Positions 55,285 through 64,000 of a stretch of DNA of 64,000 nucleotides are shown here, in pieces. Below the pieces are notes generated by a model, which was not told where the DNA came from, did no database searches, and was given only the letters and a program-made list of their open reading frames with translations. Location: NCBI GenBank assembly GCA_900095095.1, contig FMBT01000352.1, forward strand, positions 124,001 through 188,000, written 5' to 3'. The stretch comes from Fragilariopsis cylindrus CCMP1102. Its lineage: Eukaryota > Bacillariophyta > Bacillariophyceae > Bacillariales > Bacillariaceae. Position numbers and translations under genes: made by a program. The stretch's first letter is position 1. Each line of letters starts with the position of its first letter.

Positions 55285-56584
55285 ATGAAGAAGAAGAGAC
55301 TACAAAACATACTGAGGTATACGAGTACTATAAGGAATAGCAACATGACGCAATCGACGGTAGTGATCACAGTAGTAGCATTACTTGTACTAGTAGCTAT
55401 TGTGACGCAGCAGCAATCGCATCATGTAGTAGTAGGAGTATATGGTTTCTCTATGTCGATGTCGATGTCGATGTCATCAATTATGACATCCGATTCGAAT
55501 AATAACTTTGATAGATTTAAATCTGTTTGTCTTACTGATAAAAAGAAAAGGGAATCAGTTATTAAAGAATTCGGTGACGAATCATTGTTGTCATCACTTG
55601 GACTTCATTCTCAGAACGTCGATGACGATAATGATAATGATAACGCTAATGATGAGCTATGGGCTGCTGTATATCGTAGTAATAACAATAAACCATCAGT
55701 TATTGTTCGTGATGATTTCTTTCGTGCAATGAATGATGCAACAACAACAACAAAATCATCGGCGGATGACAATGACGACGCTATGAATAATGTATCTACA
55801 ATATCACCATCGAATACCGCTACATTCTTAAGTGATACAATGCCGGATCTATTACAAATACCCAGTTCCAAACCAGTGGCAATTGCTCGATTAATTAGAA
55901 CGAATAATAAGGATAGTTATTTATTAGATAATTTACGGTGTTCCTTAAAAAAGGAAGATCAAGATAGTAATTGTGATGGTGGAAGTGAATATTTAGAAGC
56001 ATTAGCATGTGCTGTGGATACATTACTATTGAATCATTTACAAAAATTACTATCCTCATCATCATTATCATCCTCATCCACAGATACACCACAAGAGAAT
56101 GATGTTCCTATAATAATATTTAAAGATGGATCTATTCGTACCAAAGCAACATTATTTAATTCTAAATTATTTGAACAACGTGGTTTTATTCCTATTGAAA
56201 CATTGTCGAGAGATATGGCAACACATGTATCCAATTATGAGTCATGTTCCAATAGTTATACCGAACGAGCATCCAGCGGCGAACAATCTACTACTACTAC
56301 TACACCAATTCTGGAATCGGATTTGGACAAAAACAAAAACAATCGGACGATGATGATGATGATGCAGTTAGTAGTGATAATGACAATACGACGACAACGA
56401 CGACGATGATGGCAACTGGTACACGTGATCGTGCATTACAAATTGTTTCATTATTGGGACGATTAGATCCTAAAATATTGCTTCTGATGAAAGAAATACT
56501 AATAAAACTGATGATGATGATAATAAGGATGATGAGGAGGAGGATGAATACGATCCATGGGCAACTATGTATGTGAAAAGATAG
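55285..56584 (+). CDS. Plastid-type leader protein, unknown (frame breaks)
   Basis: The ATG at 55285 opens a frame to 56409. Met at 55345 may be the true start, because the following 20 residues form a signal peptide that ends V-Y-G before Phe, a heterokont plastid signature. The middle is globular, with A-I-A-R-L-I-R and V-P-I-I-I-F-K-D-G-S-I segments. Near 56346 the frame shifts, continuing as Asp-rich then T-G-T-R-D-R-A-L-Q-I-V-S-L-L-G-R-L-D-P. A second shift at 56478 leads to an acidic tail ending at 56584 (D-P-W-A-T-M-Y-V-K-R). Both breaks need one extra base. The family is not recognised. Confidence 0.6.
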
Positions 56585-57253
56585 CTGAAGAAATGGGAAT
56601 TGTCTTTTTATTAGCTTAGAATAAATAGACCTGGTCCTATTCGAAGAAAAAAACTGGTCGTGTCATCATCATCGTAAGAATTTAAGGCACAACAATAATG
56701 GATGAACGGTTTTGTGACTCTTACTTTTGTGTGTGTGAGTGGTATGGCAACCCTTTATAAATCGCTTTATATCACCTCTTGGGACTGTCAACTCTCTACC
56801 CGTATAAACTATTATTACGCTATGCTACCTGTGATGATATTCGCATATACATACATTATTTTCCAGTACATAGCTTTATTTGAACAATTTATATAGAAGA
56901 AGTTAAAAAGTATGTATCTCTTTTTCTCTTCTGACATTACAATTGTATATATGTAGCAATAATAAATAATATCTCTAAAATATGGTCAATTAATTCTATA
57001 TTATATATCTAAACAATCTTGATATACTGTACTCATTATTAGGAATGAAAAAACGGTTTCGCCGCCGCGCAACCATCTACTACGGACCCGACCTGACTCG
57101 ACTCGACTCGACCGTCGTAATAATAATAATAATAATCAAATGAATTTTAGCTTACTCTCCTTCTCACGTTCAATAAAAAAAAATTGATAAGGAAAAGACT
57201 TGACTTGAAAACTAATTCGGTTTAATTTGGTCTTTCTTTCTTTCTCATTTCAT
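56585..57253. other. Convergent intergenic region
   Basis: 669 bp. An (AAT)n run lies near 57117-57137. No gene is supported. Confidence 0.5.
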
Positions 57254-57589
57254 TCACTTTTGTGTACAGTAGTACAGTAGTACTGTATTATTACATATTA
57301 CAAAAATAACCTTCATTGCCAGCAATACAATGTACCACATTCTTGGCTTCTTCGGACAAGCCTTCATTTCATTCCGACATAATCCTTGATGATGTTCATG
57401 CTTGCCTTCTCCTTTTTTCTGTGCACATAATGATAAACTAGCATAGACCTCCGAACAGGGACCTTGTGTTAATTTATCTTCATTGGAATGCAATATCTCC
57501 GTAGGATACTCAATATGTCCTTTTGGCATCACGGCTGTTTTAAAATTTTGTAATGCTATATCAATTGTTTGTGACGATGACGATGACAT
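57254..57589 (-). CDS. Twin CX9C (CHCH) protein with one-base break
   Basis: The open frame gives 111 residues. The first CX9C motif lies at about 45-55 (C-S-E-V-Y-A-S-L-S-L-C). After the Cys codon at about 57357 the frame gives a hydrophobic tail. If one base is added at about 57354-57356, the next frame continues with C-P-E-E-A-K-N-V-V-H-C, an exact second CX9C, and ends at TAA 57291. Twin CX9C proteins fold in the mitochondrial intermembrane space through Mia40 and serve respiratory-complex assembly. The exact member cannot be named. The corrected reading is more family-like than the tail in the raw frame. Confidence 0.7.
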   Translation of the reverse strand: MSSSSSQTIDIALQNFKTAVMPKGHIEYPTEILHSNEDKLTQGPCSEVYASLSLCAQKKGEGKHEHHQGLCRNEMKACPKKPRMWYIVLLAMKVIFVICNNTVLLYYCTQK

Positions 57590-58133
57590 GATTTGCTGTT
57601 GTTGTTTGTTGTTGCTTGAAAAATCTAATATATTATATTTCTTCCTTCTTCTGTTTCCTATGTTCCGGGTTTCGCTTTGTTCCTTTTTCTTCTGCTTCTG
57701 TTGGAATGGAACGACCTTTCAAATCAATGATATATAAAAAAGCTCAAGAATGGATAATGTTAGCTCTGAATAGTAATTACTGTACAATACTATCGGAACA
57801 ATCTAGTAATTTTGAAAGACACGATGCATGCATGCCTGCGCAGGCTGTGTCATAACGAACGAATCCTTAAATAATATTGACATCAACAGATTTTGTTAGG
57901 TCCTGGCGATGCATTTGGGACGTACGAAGTACTTACTGGATGTTTGTAGATAATAGAAGAGTAAGAAGGTAGATAAGATGGTAGGAAAGGTAGGAGGAGA
58001 CAAGTAAGTACAGTACTGCTGGTAGAAGGAATATCGAAACGTGGATGGAAACGATTTTTGCCAATTCAAGCCTACATTTTATTTGTGCATTTGTCATAAA
58101 ATCTGGAATGAGAAAAAGCAAAACGAAGGACCG
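57590..58133. other. Intergenic region
   Basis: 544 bp between the CX9C gene (-) and the GT90 gene (+). No convincing gene is seen. Confidence 0.45.
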
Positions 58134-59869
58134 ATGACGCAAAAGATATCAACGCCAGTAGTAGGAAAACGGCGACAACCACAACCACAACAACAACGAA
58201 TTAGAATAGGACCAGGACCAGGACAAGAAAACCAGTCGTAGTCGTACAAAGGAGATGTAGGAAAAAAAAGTTCGGTTTGATAAAAGATGGTGTTATCGTA
58301 TTTTAATTCGAATAGTTAGACGATGTTGTTGTTGTTGTCGTAGTAGCAGTAGCAGTAACGACAATAATAGCAAGTTTCGTTTAGTAGTATATTTACTACT
58401 ATTGTTGTTGTCGATACTACTATTATCCTACTGCAGAAGTTACTGCAACTATATCAAGCTGAAACACATCCTTCTCCATTTTTATCCAGTAAAACAATAC
58501 ACTACCCAGTAAAATTAGAGGTCTTGCTCCACCAATCGAACTATTTGAGTTTCCAACACCCAAAGAACGGATTCAATTTTATATGGGAGATTGGTATTAT
58601 CCAATTATAATAATACAACAAAAATAATGATAATAATAATAATAATTACAATAAAGTACAATAATATACATTATGTTCTACTATCAAATATTGGACACCA
58701 AGTTTTCCAATAAATGGACATCCCTACATCTTTGATGAAAAAATTTACAGCAAATGATCTATGTCGATTCCTGGAAACGATTCCGTTTGCCCATGGCGTC
58801 CACAACGTTCCTATCCGGTGATGCCTACTTATATCATTTTTCAGTCTCTTACATAATAAAATGAACCAACAAGAACAAGAAAAGAAGAAAAAAAAATAGT
58901 AACACAATACCAACAACAATATTAACAACAATAAAAAAGAGAAGAAACAAATGGTGTTACAATTTGGTGATGGGAAAGATTCGGCGAAGTTTTTGTCCAC
59001 ACCTTTTCCGATATGGTGAAGACACGATTAAGTCAACGTGTGTACGAAGAACGTTATGGTAGTAGTAGTAGTAGTAGTAGTAGTAGTAAAAACTTTACTA
59101 CTACAGGTAATAATAATAATAATAATAGTCCACCAATATTAGGGATGTATCTGATCCATCGACATTATAGTGATCATTTTTATGAAGCGGATAAGATATG
59201 GGATACCACACCTTGGAATACTAAAAAATCGATATTAATTTGGAGAGGTTCCTCCTCCGGACAACGTCGAACAGTGATTGAACAATATATTGATTATATA
59301 ATAATGATAATGCTGCTATTCTTCCCCACCACCACCACCACCGCAACAACAACAACAACAACATCTAGTATTCCAATTGATATTGCATTTTCTGAAATAT
59401 TAAAAGTGCATCAAAATAAATTCCAACATCATCCCGATGCATACTATGTCCGTGATGCATTAGTGTCTCACAATTATTACAGTATAAATATTTATTAGTC
59501 TTAGAGGGATGGGGATTAGCCAGTAATTTAAAATGGATGTTATATTCCAATTCATTGGTATTTATGGCAACCCCACAAAGGTGAGTTGGGCGATGGAAGA
59601 AAAATTAGTACCGTGGGTACATTATATACCCTTATATGAGAATTATACAAATCTCTCTGAACTATTAGAATGGGCACGTACACACGATAAGGAATGTTAT
59701 CAAATGGTGTTATATTCCAGACACTATATCGAACGATTGTCACTCGAAACAAGCACAACAGGAAACACTAGAAATATTACAGGGTATTGATCAAATATAT
59801 CAAATAGATATGGTCCAATATTACAGCAGTGTCCACATCTATGATGTAAACTGCAAATGTATGTGTTGA
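58134..59869 (+). pseudogene. GT90/CAP10-like glycosyltransferase, many frame breaks
   Basis: Conserved GT90 blocks appear in order but in different frames: a hydrophobic anchor near 58375-58430; E-R-I-Q-F-Y-M-G-D-W-Y near 58565-58600; W-x-x-K-K-S-I-L-I-W-R-G-S-S-S-G-Q-R-R near 59213-59270; Y-L-L-V-L-E-G-x-G-L-A-S-N-L-K-W near 59488-59535; and V-S-W-A-M-E-E-K-L-V-P-W-V-H-Y-I-P-L near 59582-59635. Single missing bases explain breaks at about 58500, 59481, 59579 and 59748. The 58620-59012 part is also broken. The family transfers sugars such as xylose or glucose onto proteins or polysaccharides in the secretory pathway. The 5' limit is uncertain. It is either a decayed gene or assembly damage. 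Confidence 0.65.
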
Positions 59870-60351
59870 TGTCATTGAATGGGGTGCGTACTATTCTCAC
59901 TTAAGATAAACACAATTTATATTAATATAGACTTAACTGGAATCTCTGCTACTAGCCATCTATTAGCCTATACTAGGACTAAGAACAGAATGATCTCATG
60001 ATGTAGGGATGCATTGTCAGAATGAACAAAATGTTAATTTACGCTATGTTTTATTTTTTATTGCGTAGACGTCCGTCCGGACACGTGAATGAAACTTCTA
60101 TCCCCATAATCCCAAAAAACGTTCCTTACTTATCTATCTAGCTAGCTTGATTTTTTTCATTTCTTTCCAATATCTTCCAAGAAACATCTTCCATTCACAG
60201 ACCAAGAGAGAAGGCAGGACAGTCAGACAGGACAGACAGAAAATATCGTACACGAGTTAGACTCCCCTGCATAATCGATCTCTGTATAAATATATCGACC
60301 AATTCTCTTTGTTTTTCTCATCGCCCACAGTATTGTTGTTCCGTATTTTTT
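59870..60351. other. Convergent intergenic region
   Basis: 482 bp. No gene or strong repeat is seen. Confidence 0.5.
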
Positions 60352-60660
60352 TCATTTGATTTGAATGTTAGTGGCTTTTGGATTATGTCTCTTTCGAGCC
60401 ATATTGATATATTTCTCTAATACTTCTCTCAAATCCAGTCCCACTATATAATCTCGATCAATCTTGGCATTTGGATTTGTATTTGGATTGCAATTTGGTA
60501 AACATGCCGTATGGTAGATCTTTCCATCCGGTCCCCGGAACGAAGCAAACTCATGACCCAGCCGTTCAAATCTCACTTGTAAGTCACTCCACTTGATAGT
60601 TTTATCAATTTCATCCTCATTATACGGTATGATGTTGATGGGGTTATTGTAAGATGCCAT
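60352..60660 (-). CDS. Small unknown protein
   Basis: A 102-residue frame with a clean ATG (60660). It has balanced composition with few low-complexity runs, unlike random frames here. It contains two Cys near 53-57 (A-C-L-P-N-C) and an amphipathic C-terminal helix (R-E-V-L-E-K-Y-I-N-M-A-R-K-R). I do not recognise the family. Real coding is likely from composition only. Confidence 0.45.
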   Translation of the reverse strand: MASYNNPINIIPYNEDEIDKTIKWSDLQVRFERLGHEFASFRGPDGKIYHTACLPNCNPNTNPNAKIDRDYIVGLDLREVLEKYINMARKRHNPKATNIQIK

Positions 60661-61517
60661 AATTGAATGTCATCCGCCTAAGTACGAGAACTGAAATAAT
60701 TAACGTCGAGTTGAGTTGAGTTGAGTTGAGTAAGACTGCCAACAAGCAAAACAAAATCCAAAAAGAATCTGAAAGGTACACAATTAACTCCAGCTGAGAG
60801 TAGGAATGTACTGATTATAATTGCGTTCCTCTAATGTAGGATAGTGCTGGTGTTGTATTGTAACATTGTGTGTTACTTTACCTTTGCCTTCTTCGATGCA
60901 TCTTTTTTCTTGACACTGAAGTTCTTTCTTATGATTCCATTTTCTATAACAAATTTTGTTTATCATCGTTTGTTCTCCCGTCGTTCCTTCTTTCCTTCGC
61001 CTCTAAGTTACTTGTATTTTTTTATTACTATCGGCATGCATGGTGGCGCGCGCAAAACAAAATAATCAGAATTTCATGTTTTCGCATGTCCCCCTCGCCT
61101 CCCCAAACTCCGAAATAAATGGCTTCACTGTACTAAAAAACTTACGAAGATTTTTTTCACAATAAACAAAGAAAGGACGACAATATAACCACAACATTCG
61201 TCACCGAAGATCTTTATTACAAGCAACAACCTGTTGTTTTTCAATATATCGTCGATTCGATTCGATTCAAGTCAGTTACACGTATTCGGTTTCCAATCAA
61301 TCGGCCTATTTTACATAAAAAATAATTGTACTTACATTACTGAATGATAATGTGTGAGGAGGGTGTGGGCGACTATTAAAATACTGCGACGACGACGACG
61401 ACGGCCCAAAACCTCCACATCCGAACGAGAGTGATAGCCCAAGGTCTAAAAAGAACTGATCTGCTTTATCCCCAGTCATATCCCTTAAACCGAACAACGA
61501 CGACGACGACGACGACG
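60661..61517. other. Divergent intergenic region
   Basis: 857 bp. A ttgag pentamer run lies at about 60710-60728. Small frames at 60784-60966 (-) and 60870 (+) are unsupported. The last part is the probable promoter and leader of NPRL3. Confidence 0.45.
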
Positions 61518-64000
61518 ATGATGGATAATAAAAATACCAGCACTGCTACTAGCAACGCTAATGATAATAACAATAACAATAATCGTCGAAACTCCTACAG
61601 CGCTAAAAGCCATATGAGCACTTCGACCACCAGTACAAGTAGGACAGCCGCTATCAATAACTTTGTTACATCTATGAACATTATGGATACCAGCAACGGT
61701 AGTCGAAAAAGTATTCTTCTAATAACGATAATGCGTATCACTTCCATCATCGTAGTCCTAGTGGTAGTCCTATAGTATTGACAGTCGTGATAACAATAAC
61801 ACACAACAGTATGATCATCCTATCATCACAACAATAATAATAATAATAATAATAATAGTAACAAGAAAAAAATACGTCGAAGAAGAATAAGAATCCGTTA
61901 CGTGTATTGGGAATAGCAATAATTATAGATCAGAAAGGTTCAGGTGCACGAATGCTAGCTCGATATCCTACCAACAATAGCAATAACAACAGCAGCAATA
62001 TTCACGACGACGACGACGATGACGATACGATAAGATAATGATACGATGAAGATGATAATGATGATCGTCATCGTGGTATCGCCGCCGCGGAGCGTGACTC
62101 CTCTGATGCAACAGCAGCAACAAAAGCAGCAGCAGCTCCAATAAATCATTCTTATCGGAAGATGATGATTTATTTTTCACATTAACGGCACGTCAAATGG
62201 CAAAATTATTTCGTACTAAAAAGGCACTATGTAATGAACCAATGACACTTCGTGTGAATAAGACTGTCTTTTGTTGTCATGCTGTTCTATTGGATAATAA
62301 TAATAATAATATTGTTAATAATAATAATAATAATGATAATGATAGCGAAATAAGAATAATAACACACCTACCGGAAGTGGTAGTAACGATAGTATTGGAG
62401 ATAACAACGACAATAGTAACGATGGAAAGCCTCCACCACTGCCACTACCACTGCCGCCGCGTGACGCTTCGTCGATTTCTTCCTCCGTTGTCGAAGTTGA
62501 TCTTGACAATGAGAACAACAACAAAGACGATCAGTTACAACTATTCAGCATTGTAGTAGCACTATCAGGATCGTCACAACATTCGGCATTGCCATTTTCA
62601 AGTTTTTGGGATGCGGGTGGTGGTGGTGTTGGTAGTGGTGCTAGTGGAGAAGATCGTTCGGATTTAGAACGATATCTGCGACAACTTACTAACGAAAAAG
62701 GTAAAGGCAAAGGCAAAGGCAACGATGAAACCATCACTACCACAAAGAAAGAAAAAAACAAGGATGATGATAACCATCACAATCGGTCCTCAAATAGTCG
62801 TAAAAAGAAGAAGGAACAAACGGCAGGACGTGTTTCGTCTGCCTTTTTGGCCATTCGGAGAGTCCATATATCGTTAGTACGATTTTGTAGGGCACTTCAT
62901 AGAGAAGAGAATCGTTGTGGATATGTAACGTATCAATCTCGGGCCTTATTTCGATTAAGAAACGAACGACAGAAACAATGGGAGAAAATGTGGAGTAAAC
63001 ACCACCGTCCAGGATCTTCTTCGGCAGCGACAATGACGACTAATGTTGTTGGTGGCGGCGGGGGTGATCGCAACGCAAGTCATCATCATCACCATCACCA
63101 TACTCCTCAACATTCACGTCAAAATTCTTTCATTGTCACCCCTGGTAGTGGGGATAGCAGCATGTTAGACGATACGTTATTAAAAAATGTCTTTGGTAAT
63201 AACAATGTAAGTGGGGACACATTAAGTGCAGTCGAACGAGAGCAGGAAAAAGAACAGGAAATCCTTGAGTTGATGTTAGCATGCAATCCTCAAGATCATT
63301 CCAATCACAATCAACAGCAATATCAGCCAGAAGAACAGGACCTACCACAATCGTTTCAACAACAACAATATGGAAATATGGTACGCGATTTGGTAGCCGT
63401 TTTTCATTCACTTTCCCGGAACGATCATGAATACCCTCCAACGCCTAGTTCCTTGCTTTGCGAACGAGACGCGGTGGTTTATGTGAATCAGCATGTTGCC
63501 ATACCCATTGAAGCAGCAGGTTTGAATGGTTATTCAGCAGCAGGTGTGATATCGCCGTCGTCATCACGACAGCACGTCGACGGAGGATCATCGGTCGTTC
63601 GACCCTACTACACGTTGTTGTTTCCACATGCTTCTCCATCAGAATTGTTACAAACATTCCATGCTTCTGGATCGGCACCTCCGCAACAAATGGAACATCT
63701 ATTACTTACGGTCAATCCACAAAAATCAATGACACAAATTGCTATCGATGCCAATCTTCCTATGCATACTACAATGCAGATTTCATCCTCCCTTGTTGCA
63801 CACGGAGCATGTATACCATCCCCCATTGTTACGTCACGGTCACGATTGATGTGTCCTGGTAATGATAGTATGCAAAGAATTCCCGAACTCGCTCTTGAAT
63901 TTTCTCAAGCCTTTCCTGGGATTAATTTATTTGGTGTTGTTAGCTTTCTAACCACATCATCTAGACATTTAGGAGATGCAATTGCAGTCCTACTAGATAC
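61518..64000 (+). CDS. NPRL3-like GATOR1 subunit, partial at window end
   Basis: The N-terminal segment near 61897-61965 reads L-R-V-L-G-I-A-I-I-I-D-Q-K-G-S-G-A-R-M-L-A-R-Y-P, matching the NPR3/NPRL3 longin start (I-L-G-I-x-L-V, then F-R-Y-P). Near 62178 comes L-T-A-R-Q-M-A-K-L-F-R-T-K, then C-N-E-P-M-T-L-R-V-N. From about 62353 to 64000 the frame is fully open, with F-S-I-V-V-A-L, an R-R-V-H-I-S-L-V-R segment, H-V-A-I-P-I-E, L-L-F-P, and winged-helix-like C-terminal blocks. NPRL3 with NPRL2 and DEPDC5 restrains TORC1 when amino acids are low. The 5' part up to 62352 has several one-base breaks amid Asn, Asp and Ser runs, so the exact start (61518 or 61521) is tentative. The 3' end lies beyond the window. 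Confidence 0.85.

Noticed and set aside
60784-60966. 60-residue minus-strand frame
   Set aside because: Composition is plausible, but there is no conserved feature and no clear promoter or splice support.
14399-62352. Programmed ribosomal frameshifting of the Euplotes type as the cause of the many frame changes
   Set aside because: The breaks have no common slippery sequence or fixed stop context, and diatoms are not known for genome-wide frameshifting. Missing bases in homopolymers explain them more simply.

Overview
This window looks like nuclear DNA of a diatom (photosynthetic stramenopile). The coding regions are AT-rich and packed with Asn, Ser, Asp and Thr runs. Spliceosomal GT-AG introns are mostly about 100-310 bp. 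Two or three proteins carry the two-part plastid leader typical of heterokonts: a signal peptide ending in a small residue followed by Phe. LRR, Pro/Ser-repeat secreted, MYND and hybrid histidine kinase families are expected in diatoms. The genus cannot be fixed from sequence alone.

Layout. 0-9 kb: a jacalin-like protein, an unknown protein, a MYND zinc-finger protein, a plastid C-terminal processing protease (-) divergent from a plastid 3-isopropylmalate dehydrogenase (+). 9-25 kb: a three-exon transmembrane hybrid histidine kinase, a linker-histone-domain/FKBP fusion with a frame break, an F-box-like protein, a CIA30-domain secreted protein, an Ala/Thr-rich secreted protein and an LRR protein. 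25-32 kb: a tocopherol-cyclase-like gene with several frame breaks, and a very long Ser/Arg-rich repeat protein in three frames. 32-41 kb: the accessory region, with transposon relics, a TTAA-flanked 550-bp non-autonomous element containing a tRNA-like promoter, arrays of short repeats, and an intron-rich tyrosine recombinase gene resembling a Crypton. 41-52 kb: a SnoaL-domain gene, a membrane-anchored acidic/basic protein, two tandem paralogues of a diatom repeat family, coatomer zeta, and another transposon relic. 52-64 kb: a GT31-like glycosyltransferase, a plastid-type unknown protein, a twin-CX9C protein, a GT90/CAP10 glycosyltransferase, a small unknown protein, and the start of NPRL3 (GATOR1), which runs off the right edge.

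A pattern runs across the window. Long genes such as the kinase (3.4 kb coding), the protease, the GT31 gene and the MYND gene are intact. About nine others show frame breaks, nearly all explained by one (once two) missing base(s), often in a homopolymer or simple repeat, with conserved protein sequence continuing in the next frame. That points first to uncorrected long-read deletions and second to real pseudogenes. Genes affected are annotated across the breaks and labelled.

Most neighbours are independent eukaryotic transcription units. The clearest spatial relations are the divergent plastid protease/IPMDH pair, the tandem paralogues at 45.6-48.9 kb, and the recombinase gene flanked by related short-repeat arrays.
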